Positions 36,192-46,971 of a stretch of DNA of 64,000 nucleotides are shown piece after piece (position 1 is the stretch's first letter; each line of letters begins with the position of its first letter). A program made the position numbers and the translations under genes. The stretch is from Alkalicella caledoniensis (GTDB lineage: Bacteria; Bacillota; Proteinivoracia; Proteinivoracales; Proteinivoracaceae). The stretch spans positions 1,860,001-1,924,000 of the forward strand of contig NZ_CP058559.1 of assembly GCF_014467015.1 (NCBI RefSeq). Reading direction: 5' to 3'. The notes under the pieces were generated by a model that was given only the letters and a program-made list of their open reading frames with translations, ran no database searches and was not told the DNA's origin.

Positions 36192-36860
36192 TTACCACAT
36201 TGAATCAGGCATGAATCTCTTAATTTCTTTTATGGGGTTTCCCATAATATCTTTATCTTTAAAGTGATCTAAAAATTCAGTAGCAACTGCGGTATAAACT
36301 ATTGGTATATTAAGCTTCTCAGCTGCACTTGCTACAATTTTTGTACCTTCGTTTATAGCATCGATTGTTGTATCATCACCTAAGTTAGGGTTGTTAACTA
36401 TTCCATCTATTTTACCTAATGATTGAATGTATTGTATTATATCTTCCTCTGTATTTGTCATGGGCCTGTGAGCATTTAAAACAACATAAACTTTCAGCTC
36501 ATCTGATTCTGTGGCACCTTCTATTAGATTTAGAATCTTAGCTCCATGCACTCCATAACCAATATCTAAGACTAAGTTGCCTTCTCTACGAAGCACCCAT
36601 CGCATTTCAGGTTTTATTACAGAACCAGCTTCTCCTAATCCTATTGTTTCACTGGTTTCCCAAGTAATAACGTCTACATCGTACTCTTCCTTAAACTTCC
36701 TCTTTAGGGCGCGCAATGTATAAAAAGGTTCTACGGTATCTAAATCAACTAGTGATACTTTATCATTGCCCAGTTTTTTTAGTTCTAATGCTCTATTTAC
36801 AGCATTTTCACTCTTTCCACTGGCATATTCACCTACATATGCTTCTACGACTCTATTCAT
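36192..36860 (-). CDS. P-loop ATPase linked to the kor operon
   Basis: The 222-residue protein has a Walker A (GEYASGKSE, about 11-19), a DLDTVEPFYTLRALK switch-like segment, and VVLNAHRPMTNTEED and VNNPNL nucleotide-binding stretches, resembling the SIMIBI/CobB-like class. Genes of this kind are often linked to 2-oxoacid oxidoreductases in anaerobes. A role in assembly or activation of the complex is plausible but unproven. It is the first gene after the kor promoter. Confidence 0.65.
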   Translation of the reverse strand: MNRVVEAYVGEYASGKSENAVNRALELKKLGNDKVSLVDLDTVEPFYTLRALKRKFKEEYDVDVITWETSETIGLGEAGSVIKPEMRWVLRREGNLVLDIGYGVHGAKILNLIEGATESDELKVYVVLNAHRPMTNTEEDIIQYIQSLGKIDGIVNNPNLGDDTTIDAINEGTKIVASAAEKLNIPIVYTAVATEFLDHFKDKDIMGNPIKEIKRFMPDSMW

Positions 36861-36933
36861 GTAGTCCTCCTAGATGTAATAGTACACATTTGAAAACTGT
36901 TTCCTGTGCTACTACAGGGTATTTTGTAGTGTA

Positions 36934-36989
36934 TAACAGTGCAGTCAAATCGGTGCATTTATTATTACGTACACTGTATAACAGTGTAC
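36934..36989. promoter_or_regulatory. candidate operators in the kor leader
   Basis: A 21-base perfect palindrome (arms GTACACTGT and ACAGTGTAC around ATA) lies at 36969-36989. The same core (GTGTATAACAGTG) recurs at about 36936-36948 and as AGTATAACAGAGCA over the -10 at 36997-37010. Three spaced copies around a promoter suggest a transcription factor controlling kor; the family is unknown. Confidence 0.5.
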
Positions 36990-36996
36990 TCTTTAA

Positions 36997-37025
36997 AGTA
37001 TAACAGAGCAGTTAAAAACGGTCAA
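36997..37025 (-). promoter_or_regulatory. kor operon promoter
   Basis: Minus strand TTGACC (37025-37020), 17-base spacer, TATACT (37002-36997). The -10 is embedded in one of the repeated CTGTTATAC motifs. Confidence 0.7.
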
Positions 37026-37033
37026 GAAAAAAA

Positions 37034-37050
37034 AGGGCTACAAAGCCCCT
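37034..37050 (-). terminator. terminator after bofA
   Basis: AGGGGCT / AGCCCT hairpin followed on the minus strand by a run of eight T, six bases beyond the bofA stop. Confidence 0.75.
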
Positions 37051-37055
37051 CTTAG

Positions 37056-37325
37056 CTACCTCAGCAGCACAATCTTTAATATTAGTAAAAGCACAACCCC
37101 TGGTAGGCCTAGCAAGGCCGAAATGACTAAGGTCCCAAAGTTTATAGGTAAGTATAAACCTGCTCCCTCTCCGAAATTGTTAAATATGATTAATAATATA
37201 AGACCTGTAACTACATGTAAGAGAAAGCTATGCAAACCTTTAATTTTAGATAATAGTGGCCTTAGCAGTATGGCAATCAATATCATTACTAACATAAAAG
37301 CTAAAACAACTTCATTTCCTCCCAT
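37056..37325 (-). CDS. bofA: BofA-type pro-sigma-K processing inhibitor
   Basis: ATG 37325 (MGGNEVVLAFMLVMI) behind GGAGGTG gives 89 residues of almost entirely hydrophobic sequence with two or three helices and the GLYLPINFGTLVISALLGLP stretch that marks the BofA family. It inhibits the SpoIVFB protease during sporulation. Position downstream of recR/yaaL matches B. subtilis. Confidence 0.85.
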   Translation of the reverse strand: MGGNEVVLAFMLVMILIAILLRPLLSKIKGLHSFLLHVVTGLILLIIFNNFGEGAGLYLPINFGTLVISALLGLPGVVLLLILKIVLLR

Positions 37326-37403
37326 TTCTACACCTCCGATAAATAGATGATCAATATAAGCCTTAGCTTTATAATATCTATTCACGGAAAAATAAAAAAT
37401 GAC

Positions 37404-37670
37404 CTATTTTATTTCTTTTAGCTCCATCTGTTTTAATTCACGTAACAAATAGTTATATCTTTTTTCTGTGGCTTTTATAGAGTGTACAGCGTAATCGATA
37501 AGCTCTGGCTCATTGACACTGTTAAAGTACTCCTTAGCTGCTAACCATTCTTTCTTTGCTTCTTCTACTAGCTCAATCATGGTTTTAGAGCTAGTATGTA
37601 TGGCGTCGTTTTCATCTGACTCAAAATAGCTTTGCACAACATCCAAAAATTTTCTTAGTTTTTTTATCAT
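37404..37670 (-). CDS. yaaL: YaaL-like DUF2508 protein
   Basis: ATG 37670 behind GGGGTGATTTTT gives an 88-residue helical protein (MIKKLRKFLDVVQSYFESDE, then EWLAAKEYFNSVNEPELIDY). It matches the DUF2508 family always found between recR and bofA in Firmicutes. Function unknown. Confidence 0.85.
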   Translation of the reverse strand: MIKKLRKFLDVVQSYFESDENDAIHTSSKTMIELVEEAKKEWLAAKEYFNSVNEPELIDYAVHSIKATEKRYNYLLRELKQMELKEIK

Positions 37671-37739
37671 AAAAATCACCCCACTAAGTATCATGAAATC
37701 TATTATTGACACATAGTAGGGTTTTCATACAATTAAATT

Positions 37740-38339
37740 TTAAATTTCTATCCGACCTTGCAGGGCCCTAGATAATGTAACCTCATCTGCATATTCAAGG
37801 TCTCCACCTATTGGTAAGCCATGGGCTATTCTAGTAACTTTAACTCCCATAGGCTTAATTAGCTTTGATAAATACATTGCTGTCGCTTCGCCTTCAATTG
37901 TTGGGTTTGTAGCAATTATTATTTCATTAATAACACCACTGCCTAACCTAGTAATTAAGGACTTTATATTTAGATCTTCAGGACCTATTCCTTCCATAGG
38001 AGAAATACATCCTTTTAATACATGGTAATAACCTGAAAAATCGCCCATCCTCTCCATTATCCCGATATCTTTGGCATCTTGAACAACACATAGAATCTCT
38101 TTATCTCTTCTTTCATCATTACAGACGGTACATATTGATTCATCAGATAGATTTCCACATATTTCGCACTCTTTAATCTTTTCTTTTGCATCAACTAAAG
38201 CACGACTCAATTTAGAAACTTCTTCATGGGGCATTTTCAGAATATGGAAGGCCAGCCTTTGAGCACTCTTCCTACCAATACCAGGCAGTAACTGCAGTGT
38301 TTCTACTAGTTCATTTAAGTAAACTGACTGACCTGCCAT
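37740..38339 (-). CDS. recR: recombination mediator protein RecR
   Basis: The 199-residue protein has an HhH motif (LPGIGRKSAQRLAFHILKMP), a four-Cys zinc finger (CEICGNLSDESICTVC) and a Toprim domain (ATNPTIEGEATAMYLSKLIK). With RecF/RecO it loads RecA at gaps. It starts right after the YbaB stop, with almost no spacer. Confidence 0.96.
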   Translation of the reverse strand: MAGQSVYLNELVETLQLLPGIGRKSAQRLAFHILKMPHEEVSKLSRALVDAKEKIKECEICGNLSDESICTVCNDERRDKEILCVVQDAKDIGIMERMGDFSGYYHVLKGCISPMEGIGPEDLNIKSLITRLGSGVINEIIIATNPTIEGEATAMYLSKLIKPMGVKVTRIAHGLPIGGDLEYADEVTLSRALQGRIEI

Positions 38340-38660
38340 TTAAAAAAGTCCTGGAGGCAATTTCATACCACCTGTTATTTTTTTCATTTCGTCTTCCATC
38401 ATTTTTTCCGCAGTTCTCAAAGCCTCATTAACTGCAGCAACTACTAAATCTTGTAGCATTTCAACATCCTCAGGGTCTACGGCAGCAGGGCTTATTATAA
38501 CTTCTTTAACTTCCTTATGCCCGTTTACTACAGCTTTTACTACCCCTCCACCTGCAGAACCTTCAACCAACCTATCTTTTAACTCATCTTGCATTTTTGC
38601 CATGTCTGATTGCATTTTTTGCATTTGTTTCATAGCCTTTTGCATATTTCCTCCAAACAT
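38340..38660 (-). CDS. YbaB/EbfC nucleoid-associated protein
   Basis: The 106-residue protein has the coiled-coil start MQKAMKQMQKMQSDMAKMQD and the conserved DPEDVEMLQDLVVAAVNEAL region. It dimerises and binds DNA. The dnaX-ybaB-recR order is conserved across bacteria. Confidence 0.95.
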   Translation of the reverse strand: MFGGNMQKAMKQMQKMQSDMAKMQDELKDRLVEGSAGGGVVKAVVNGHKEVKEVIISPAAVDPEDVEMLQDLVVAAVNEALRTAEKMMEDEMKKITGGMKLPPGLF

Positions 38661-38677
38661 AAATATCCCTCCAATTT

Positions 38678-40222
38678 TTAATCTTTTACTTCTACTTTAT
38701 CTTCACCAAACAACTGTTCAGCAATGGTTATAAGATTATCCTTTTTGTTTGTTGATTGTTTACCTGTCTGTTTTTTAGTGTCCTTAGTTATGGCAACAAT
38801 ATTAACCTCTACGCCAGTGGTTTCAAATATTGTTTTTTGAATTAGATCCCTGTGACTATCTTTCATTATATTTTCCCTGTGCAACAAAAATTTCTCATCA
38901 TATAAAATTTCAAGTTGGTTACCTTCTAGCTTATTAATAACACCCTCTTTTAACCAAGCATGAGTAGAAACACTTTCTTTTTTCACAGAAAACAAAACCC
39001 TATCCCAATTCTTCTTAATACTTTCTATACCCAATTTACTATTATTAACGGATACAACGTTAACATCTTTAATATTATCTGTATTCTCTTGTTTATAAGA
39101 AAGTGAGTTAAGATTTATAGTTCCTTGTACGATTTTTGCTTCTAGTTCTTCAATTCTCTTTTCCAATTGAGCAATCTTTCTATCTTCACTTTCCATGGTT
39201 TTAATAATCATTGTTTCCAAAATAATTTTGGGATGAGATGATGCTCTAATTTCTTTTTCACCTTCTATCAATATACCAATTATCTTTATTAATTCTTGTA
39301 CAGATGTATCTGTATCTCTTTTTTCCTTTATATAGTCAAACATTGTATTTCTTAAGCTTTCAACTATATCTTGAAGAAAACTTCTAATATCTTTACCCTC
39401 TTCTATAACTATATTCACAAGCTCTAAAGCTTTATCTAAGTCTTTATTTAGTATATACTCACTAAGCTCTTTTATTGTTATAGGTGACAAGGTACCCATA
39501 ACATCAAGAACTAGCTGAGTACTAATTTCACCCTGGCCATATACAAACATTTGATCCAACAGACTTAGTGCATCCCTCATACTCCCATCAGCTTTGTTGG
39601 CTAGTAATTCTGATGCCATTTTATCAATAATAATATTATTTTGTTCACATATTTTTATTAAATACTCAGCTATTTCACTATTTGTAAAACGCCTGAAATC
39701 AAAGCGTTGGCAGCGGGATAGTATAGTGGCAGGTAGTTTATGGGGCTCTGTTGTAGCTAGTATAAATATAACGTGAGACGGAGGCTCTTCTAGAGTTTTT
39801 AACAAAGCATTAAATGCTTCCGTTGTTAACATATGTACTTCATCTATAATGTAAACCTTATAACGGGCCTCAGAAGGCGCATAGTTCACCCTATCCCTAA
39901 GTTCACGAATTTCATCTATACCTCTATTTGATGCAGCATCTATTTCTAGCACATCCAAAGAGCTATTTTCATTAATTTTTGTGCAAATTTTGCACGTATT
40001 ACAGGGATCAGCAGTTGGCCCATTAACACAGTTTACAGCCTTAGCAAATATTTTTGCAGTACTTGTTTTACCTGTACCCCTTGGACCAGAAAAAAGATAA
40101 GCATGAGCAACTTTATTGTTTGATAGGCTATTTTGCAGAGTTGTCCTTATATGCTGTTGAGCTACGTAACCCTCTGAAAAATCCTTTGGTCTCAATTTTC
40201 TATAGAGTGCCTTATATTCCAA
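38678..40222 (-). CDS. dnaX: DNA polymerase III tau/gamma subunit
   Basis: The TTG at 40222 (MEYKALYRKLRPKDF) is preferred, with AAGGGG ahead; 514 residues. Walker A GPRGTGKTS, a four-Cys zinc site (CVNGPTADPCNTCKIC), Walker B VYIIDEVHML and sensor FILATTEPHKLP are in order. It organises and loads the sliding clamp. The C-terminal part (400-514) is variable and probably contacts the polymerase. The gene follows the SRP RNA, as in Bacillus. Confidence 0.95.
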   Translation of the reverse strand: MEYKALYRKLRPKDFSEGYVAQQHIRTTLQNSLSNNKVAHAYLFSGPRGTGKTSTAKIFAKAVNCVNGPTADPCNTCKICTKINENSSLDVLEIDAASNRGIDEIRELRDRVNYAPSEARYKVYIIDEVHMLTTEAFNALLKTLEEPPSHVIFILATTEPHKLPATILSRCQRFDFRRFTNSEIAEYLIKICEQNNIIIDKMASELLANKADGSMRDALSLLDQMFVYGQGEISTQLVLDVMGTLSPITIKELSEYILNKDLDKALELVNIVIEEGKDIRSFLQDIVESLRNTMFDYIKEKRDTDTSVQELIKIIGILIEGEKEIRASSHPKIILETMIIKTMESEDRKIAQLEKRIEELEAKIVQGTINLNSLSYKQENTDNIKDVNVVSVNNSKLGIESIKKNWDRVLFSVKKESVSTHAWLKEGVINKLEGNQLEILYDEKFLLHRENIMKDSHRDLIQKTIFETTGVEVNIVAITKDTKKQTGKQSTNKKDNLITIAEQLFGEDKVEVKD

Positions 40223-40328
40223 ATTTATCACCCCTTATCATACTATTATACAAATCCCTTTTTTCTTTTGCAATGTTTTTATGAAAATGCATATTACGAA
40301 ATAAACCTCACAGTAAAATTTTATATTA

Positions 40329-40352
40329 AAAAAACACCTATAAAGGTGTTTT
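40329..40352 (-). terminator. SRP RNA terminator
   Basis: AAAAACACC / GGTGTTTTT hairpin with a six-base loop, just after the RNA. Confidence 0.8.
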
Positions 40353-40363
40353 TAAATATTTAA

Positions 40364-40632
40364 GGCCGCGCCCTACCTTCGACCTAAGTTCATAGGCGAT
40401 ACCCAAGCAGTTAGCTCGGATCAGGCTTCCCCGCGGCACATAACAGCAACTACTTACCGCTGCTTCCTTCCGGACCTGACGGAATTCATAGCGTGCTATT
40501 GCGCAGGACCCAATCGTCGTCACCACTTACTTAAGCCAGCCCTACAAAAGCATAGGCCTCAAAATAGGAACTCAATCCTGCTATAGCGGGTTGCAGGTAC
40601 AGGGCACCGCTACCTCCCCATCTAGCACGGCC
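40364..40632 (-). ncRNA. ffs: signal recognition particle RNA, large Firmicutes type
   Basis: About 269 nt. The conserved apical domain is readable on the minus strand (GTCAGGTCCGGAAGGAAGCA with GGTAAG... beyond), and the 5' and 3' ends pair (GGCCGTGCTAG / GGCGCGGCC region). The length includes an Alu-like domain, as in B. subtilis scRNA. It assembles with Ffh for membrane targeting. It is followed by a terminator. Confidence 0.93.
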
Positions 40633-40649
40633 AAAATTAGCGTTTTTTA

Positions 40650-40742
40650 TGGCGGAGAGAGAGGGATTTGAACCCTCGAGACAAGTTGACCCCATCTACT
40701 CGCTTTCCAGGCGAGCGCCTTCGACCACTCAGCCATCTCTCC
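40650..40742 (-). tRNA. tRNA-Ser(GGA)
   Basis: Minus strand GGAGAGATGGCTGAGTGGTC start, anticodon loop CTGGAAA (anticodon GGA), long variable arm, TTCAAATC T-loop and encoded CCA. It reads UCC/UCU. It is the first of three tRNA-Ser genes in this cluster. Confidence 0.95.
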
Positions 40743-40745
40743 ATA

Positions 40746-41186
40746 TTATTTGCTTCTTATTTTATTAAAGAATTCATTCATTAACTCTCGACTTTGGTCC
40801 CCTAGTAACCCCTCTTCAAAACTTAAGTTTACTCCAAGAATCCCAGGTAAGTCTAAACGAGAAACTATAGCTCCTGTTTTTGGCTCTCTTATACTAAAAA
40901 TAACCTTTGATAATCGAGCTTGTATGATAGCTGAGCAACACATAGAACAAGGTTCAACAGTTACGTATAAGTTACAATCCAATAACCGCCATCCTTGAAG
41001 CTTATTTGCAGCCCTTCTAATTGCAATAATTTCAGCATGGGCAGTGGGATCCTTAACTGTCTCCCTTAAGTTGTGAGCCACTGAAATTATTTCATTGTTT
41101 CTTTCTATCACAGCACCAATAGGCACCTCGCCCAATTCACTTGCTTTTCGGGCTTGCTCAATAGCGACTTGCATGAACTTATCCAT
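40746..41186 (-). CDS. tadA: tRNA-specific adenosine deaminase
   Basis: The 146-residue enzyme converts A34 to inosine in tRNA-Arg(ACG). The zinc site is HAEIIAI (catalytic Glu) and PCSMCCSAI. N-terminal GEVPIGAVI is typical. It is encoded next to a tRNA-Arg(ACG) gene, its substrate. Confidence 0.95.
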   Translation of the reverse strand: MDKFMQVAIEQARKASELGEVPIGAVIERNNEIISVAHNLRETVKDPTAHAEIIAIRRAANKLQGWRLLDCNLYVTVEPCSMCCSAIIQARLSKVIFSIREPKTGAIVSRLDLPGILGVNLSFEEGLLGDQSRELMNEFFNKIRSK

Positions 41187-41207
41187 GGCGTGTCCCCTTA
41201 TTTATAA

Positions 41208-41283
41208 TGGTGCGCCCAGAAGGACTTGAACCTCCGACACGTGGTTTAGGAAACCACTGCTCTATCCCCTGAGCTACGGGCGC
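41208..41283 (-). tRNA. tRNA-Arg(CCT)
   Basis: Minus strand GCGCCCGTAGCTCAGGGGAT, anticodon loop TTCCTAA (CCT), TTCAAGTC T-loop, encoded CCA. It reads AGG. Confidence 0.93.
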
Positions 41284-41415
41284 CCGTAAGAGATACAACA
41301 TTTATTATATATATTACATTGCACTTTGTCAATGTAAATACTAATCTAATTATACATGTCAAATGTGGATAAAAAAAATTTGGTTTTTAAAACCAAATCA
41401 GGTTGTTTTATAAAA

Positions 41416-41492
41416 TGGCGTGCCCGCCAGGATTCGAACCTGGGACCTTTTGATTCGTAGTCAAACACTCTATCCAGCTGAGCTACGGGCAC
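41416..41492 (-). tRNA. tRNA-Arg(ACG)
   Basis: Minus strand GTGCCCGTAGCTCAGCTGGA, anticodon loop CTACGAA (ACG), TTCGAATC T-loop, encoded CCA. It needs A34-to-I34 editing by TadA to read CGN codons. Confidence 0.95.
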
Positions 41493-41500
41493 AAATTAAA

Positions 41501-41595
41501 TGGCGGAGAGAGAGGGATTCGAACCCTCGAAGCGAGTATTAGCTCGCTTAATCGCTTAGCAGGCGACCCCCTTCGGCCGACTCGGGCATCTCTCC
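41501..41595 (-). tRNA. tRNA-Ser(GCT)
   Basis: Minus strand GGAGAGATGCCCGAGTCGGC, anticodon loop CTGCTAA (GCT), long variable arm, encoded CCA. It reads AGU/AGC. Confidence 0.95.
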
Positions 41596-41623
41596 ATATA
41601 TGGTTTTAACTTTAAAAATAAAA

Positions 41624-41710
41624 TGGCGGAGGGGGTGGGATTCGAACCCACGGCCCTCTCGAGTCACTGGTTTTCAAGACCAGCTCCTTAAACCGCTCGG
41701 ACACCCCTCC
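41624..41710 (-). tRNA. tRNA-Ser(TGA)
   Basis: Minus strand GGAGGGGTGTCCGAGCGGTT, anticodon loop CTTGAAA (TGA), long variable arm, encoded CCA. It reads UCA and other UCN. Confidence 0.95.
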
Positions 41711-41849
41711 ATCTACGACACATTTAGTAGTATATCATATGTTTTTTCTTATGTCAACATATTTTTTAGTTTTATTATTTAATCATTTTTTGCTGTGATT
41801 TAAATGTCTCGTGCCATATAAATATATAATATTTTCTTAGTTATGTCAA

Positions 41850-43387
<1,538 letters not shown>

Positions 43388-43393
43388 TTAAAA

Positions 43394-43422
43394 ATTTTAC
43401 CATATGAAAACTTTAATTGCAA
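43394..43422 (-). promoter_or_regulatory. serS T-box promoter
   Basis: Minus strand TTGCAA (43422-43417), 17-base spacer, TAAAAT (43399-43394), starting 4 bases after the upstream gene's stop. Confidence 0.75.
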
Positions 43423-43425
43423 GTA

Positions 43426-44577
43426 TTATTTTCCATCGAACCAAAATTCCTGTGCAGCTTTAACTCCTGTACCTATTTCTAATGGATGCCCTAGTTCTTT
43501 TAATGTCATTTCTAAAGCTGCCAGGACTGATATTACAAAAAGAGGTTCCACATTGCCTAGGTGACCTATTCTAAAAATCTGACCTTCTAATTTACCTTGA
43601 CCTCCAGCTACGTCAACACCATACTTCTTTAATAGTATTGTGCGCATTTCTTTCAAATCAATACCTTCTGGCACTAATATTGGTGTTACTGTGTTTGCTG
43701 ATACATGGTCATCATTTAATAGCTCTAATCCCATGGCTCTAATAGCTGTTCTAACCATATTAGATATATTCTTGTGCTTTTCAATTTCTTTTTCAAAACC
43801 CTTAGATTCTAATTCTTTCAGTTGTTTAAGTAACCCTGTATAAAGTGGTATAGCTGGTGTGTAGGGAGTTTCCTTTTTTTCCTTATAGAATTTCCTGTAG
43901 GTCTTTATATCCCAGTAATATTTTGGCAGTTTACTATTTTCGCAGGCTAAAAGTGCTTTGTGGCTAAAGGCAATAATAGCTAAGCCAGGCGGTAGAGCAA
44001 GAACTTTTTGACTTCCTGTCAAAATAACATCTATTCCCCACTGGTCAGTCTCTACAGATTCGGCACCTATTGAACTTATTCCATCAACAAGTAGCAATGT
44101 ATCCTCTGATACCCTTAACTCGCTTATGGATTTAATATCATTTAAAACACCTGTTGATGTTTCACAATGTACAATAGTAATGCCTTTTAGGCTATCTCCA
44201 TGTTCATTTATTATTTCTTTGATTTTCTCTTGATCGAACCCTTTTCCCCATGTACCATGATGTTCGATTACTTCCACTTCATATTGCTTAGCTATATCGG
44301 CGAATCGTTGACCAAAAGAACCGTTTATTAAAGCAAGAACTTTATCTCCTCTTGAAAAACAGTTTACTACAGCACATTCCATAGCTCCAGTCCCTGATGA
44401 GGTTAAAAAGAAAACTTCATTTTCTGTCATTAATAGTTTTTTGGTTTTTTCTGTGACATCAATCAGTAGTTCTTTAAACTTTGAGTTCCTGTGGTTAAAT
44501 ATGGGCTTTGACATTTCCAATAAAACGTCGGGCTCAACATATGTTGGACCTGGTAAAGCTAAGTATTTAGTTTCCAT
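43426..44577 (-). CDS. class V aminotransferase (serine-pyruvate/alanine-glyoxylate type)
   Basis: The 383 residues follow the PLP fold type I: FLTSSGTGAMECAVVNCFSR, VDGISSIGAESVE and the Schiff-base Lys in GSQKVLALPPG. The family includes serine-pyruvate/alanine-glyoxylate aminotransferases; in some Clostridia such enzymes act at the 3-phosphohydroxypyruvate/serine branch. Position beside serS and its serine T-box supports a serine link, but it has no T-box itself. GGGGGG precedes the ATG. Confidence 0.85.
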   Translation of the reverse strand: METKYLALPGPTYVEPDVLLEMSKPIFNHRNSKFKELLIDVTEKTKKLLMTENEVFFLTSSGTGAMECAVVNCFSRGDKVLALINGSFGQRFADIAKQYEVEVIEHHGTWGKGFDQEKIKEIINEHGDSLKGITIVHCETSTGVLNDIKSISELRVSEDTLLLVDGISSIGAESVETDQWGIDVILTGSQKVLALPPGLAIIAFSHKALLACENSKLPKYYWDIKTYRKFYKEKKETPYTPAIPLYTGLLKQLKELESKGFEKEIEKHKNISNMVRTAIRAMGLELLNDDHVSANTVTPILVPEGIDLKEMRTILLKKYGVDVAGGQGKLEGQIFRIGHLGNVEPLFVISVLAALEMTLKELGHPLEIGTGVKAAQEFWFDGK

Positions 44578-44709
44578 ACTACACCCCCCTATAATTTCCT
44601 ATCCATTTTGCCAAACATGGATATTGTCAGCTAACTATACAATTAATTTTATTATACCAAAAAAGGATTTATATGAGTACACATAATCAGTTAAACTATT
44701 AAACAATAA

Positions 44710-44741
44710 ATAACAGCCGAACGAAAGTATCCGGCTGTTAT
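44710..44741 (-). terminator. terminator after the EF-G-like gene
   Basis: ATAACAGCCG / CGGCTGTTAT hairpin with a 12-base loop on the minus strand, followed by TTATTG. Confidence 0.8.
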
Positions 44742-44745
44742 CTAT

Positions 44746-46830
44746 CTATTTTTGTGCTAGCTCTTTTTCTTTTTGTGCTTCTTTAACTATTTGCTCTTGT
44801 ATGTGTGCTGGAACTTCTTCATAGTGTGAGTACTCCATTGTAAAAGAACCTCTACCTTGTGTCATAGACCTTAAATCAATAGAGTATTTATACATCTCAG
44901 CCAGTGGAACCTGGGCTTTTACTTTTTGTAGCCCTCCTTCTAAGGGCTCCATTCCCATTATTCTTCCCCTTCTTGAGTTCATATCTCCCATTATATCACC
45001 CATGAAATTATCTTGTACTAATACCTCTACATTCATAATTGGTTCAAGCAAAACAGCTTGTGCCTGCTGCATTGCTTTTTTGAAAGCTAAGGATGCAGCT
45101 ATTTTAAAGGCCATTTCTGATGAATCCACGTTATGATACGAACCATCTAGCAATGTTGCTTTTATATCAACAACTGGATACCCAGCAAGGACACCTTCCT
45201 CCATAACTTCAATAAGCCCTTTTTCTACAGCTGGAATATAATTTCTTGGTACTGCTCCCCCAAATATCTTATCAACAAATTCAAAATTTTCTCCCCTAGT
45301 TAATGGTTCGAATTCTATCCAAACATGCCCAAACTGTCCTCTACCTCCAGATTGCTTTTTATGTTTTCCTTCTACTTTTGCTTTTCCCTTTATGGTTTCT
45401 TTATAAGGGATTTTAGGAGATTTTAAATCAACATCAACTCCAAATTTTTTCGCCAATCTATTTACAATAATTTCTAGATGTAGTTCACCCATTCCTGAAA
45501 TAATTGTTTCTTTAGTTTCTGTATTTCTTTCAACTTTAAAGGTAGGGTCTTCTTCAACAAATCTAGCCAGTCCTGAACCAACTTTTTCTTCATCATTTTT
45601 AGATTTAGGCTCAACTGCAAATGAAATAACAGGTCTTGGGAAGTCAATAGGCCTAAGGTTAAGTTGCATTTCTTTTTCACATAATGTATCACCTGTTGAA
45701 GTCTCTTGGAGCTTAGCCACAGCAGCAATATCACCCGCTTGAACTAAGTCTACAGGTTCCTGATTTTTTCCTTTCATAAGGAACAACTGACCAATTCTCT
45801 CACTAGTCATTTTTGTTGCATTATATATAATAGAATCCGATTTTAAAGTTCCTGAGTATACCCTAAAGAATGTAAGCTTTCCTACATAAGGGTCTGCCAT
45901 GGTCTTAAATACTAAGGCAGAGAATTTCTCTTTTTCATCGGTACGTATTTCCACTTCTCTTTCATTTAGAGTGGCTCTTATGGTGCCAAGCTCTCCAGGA
46001 GAAGGCATGGCAAAGTTTATAAATTCCATAAGTTGAGCTATACCAATATTTTTAACGGCACTTCCACATAAGACAGGAATAATTTTACCTTCTTTTACGC
46101 CTTTTCTTAAACCTAGTTCAACTTCTTCTTTAGTCAACTCTTCTCCATCTAAGTACTTCATGAGAAGCTCATCATCACTTTCCGCAACTGCTTCATAAAT
46201 TATTTCTTTATATTCTTGTACTAAATCTTGTAAATCCTTTGGAATCTGCCCGTTATTGAATTTATTCTCGTTTTCGTATATGTAGGCTTCTTCCCTTAGA
46301 ACATCTACAACACCCTTTAAACTTGCTTCAGATCCTATAGGAATCTGCATGGGTACAATTTTTGATCCATACTTTTCCCTTAATTGATCATAGGTCTTAG
46401 AAAAATTAGCATTTTCCCTATCCATTTTATTTATAAATACTACTTTAGGTAGACCTTGCTCTTGTGCGTAATCATACATAACTTCTGTACCAACTTCCAC
46501 ACCTGATGCTCCGCATAAAACCAGTAGTGTACCATCTACTATCCTAAGCGCTCCTTTAACCTCTCCAACAAAATCGAAATACCCTGGTGTATCAACAATG
46601 TTAATTTTGTGATTTTGCCACTCACAGGGTGCTAAAGCAGTGTTAATTGTAATCTGCCTTTTAATCTCATCTTGATCATAGTCAAAGGTTGTTGTTCCAT
46701 CATCTACTCTCCCTAAACGTGTAATTGCTCCTGCAGTGTACAACATACTTTCTGCCACAGATGTCTTCCCTGCCCCACCATGGGAAATAACAGCGATATT
46801 TCTAATCATGCTCATGGGGTATTTTTTCAA
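44746..46830 (-). CDS. elongation factor G-like GTPase (EF-G2 type)
   Basis: This 694-residue protein has the G domain with P-loop SHGGAGKTS (not the canonical AHIDAGKTT), VDTPGYFDF (G3) and NKMD (G4), then domains II-V, ending with a short KEAQKEKELAQK tail. The paralogue usually coexists with FusA and lacks an assigned function; involvement in ribosome recycling or special translocation is inferred. It is not the main EF-G. Confidence 0.85.
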   Translation of the reverse strand: MKKYPMSMIRNIAVISHGGAGKTSVAESMLYTAGAITRLGRVDDGTTTFDYDQDEIKRQITINTALAPCEWQNHKINIVDTPGYFDFVGEVKGALRIVDGTLLVLCGASGVEVGTEVMYDYAQEQGLPKVVFINKMDRENANFSKTYDQLREKYGSKIVPMQIPIGSEASLKGVVDVLREEAYIYENENKFNNGQIPKDLQDLVQEYKEIIYEAVAESDDELLMKYLDGEELTKEEVELGLRKGVKEGKIIPVLCGSAVKNIGIAQLMEFINFAMPSPGELGTIRATLNEREVEIRTDEKEKFSALVFKTMADPYVGKLTFFRVYSGTLKSDSIIYNATKMTSERIGQLFLMKGKNQEPVDLVQAGDIAAVAKLQETSTGDTLCEKEMQLNLRPIDFPRPVISFAVEPKSKNDEEKVGSGLARFVEEDPTFKVERNTETKETIISGMGELHLEIIVNRLAKKFGVDVDLKSPKIPYKETIKGKAKVEGKHKKQSGGRGQFGHVWIEFEPLTRGENFEFVDKIFGGAVPRNYIPAVEKGLIEVMEEGVLAGYPVVDIKATLLDGSYHNVDSSEMAFKIAASLAFKKAMQQAQAVLLEPIMNVEVLVQDNFMGDIMGDMNSRRGRIMGMEPLEGGLQKVKAQVPLAEMYKYSIDLRSMTQGRGSFTMEYSHYEEVPAHIQEQIVKEAQKEKELAQK

Positions 46831-46971
46831 GACAATCTCCTCCTTATGATGAAGTATGTTAATGCTTTAATGCTGACTTTATATTCCCCCCTCGTTTCGG
46901 TCTAATTTTTTAAATATTTCTTTAAAAGTGAATTTTATATATATTTTCTATATGCATTTTTAAAATCCTGC

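Noticed and set aside
36997-37025. Rex-type site in the kor promoter
   Set aside because: The repeated motif does not fit TTGTTAANNNNTTAACAA.
40338-40526. 62-codon ORF over the SRP RNA
   Set aside because: It is a shadow of the structured RNA with no ribosome site.
45474-45734. Minus-strand ORF inside the EF-G-like gene
   Set aside because: Alternative frame of a conserved coding region.
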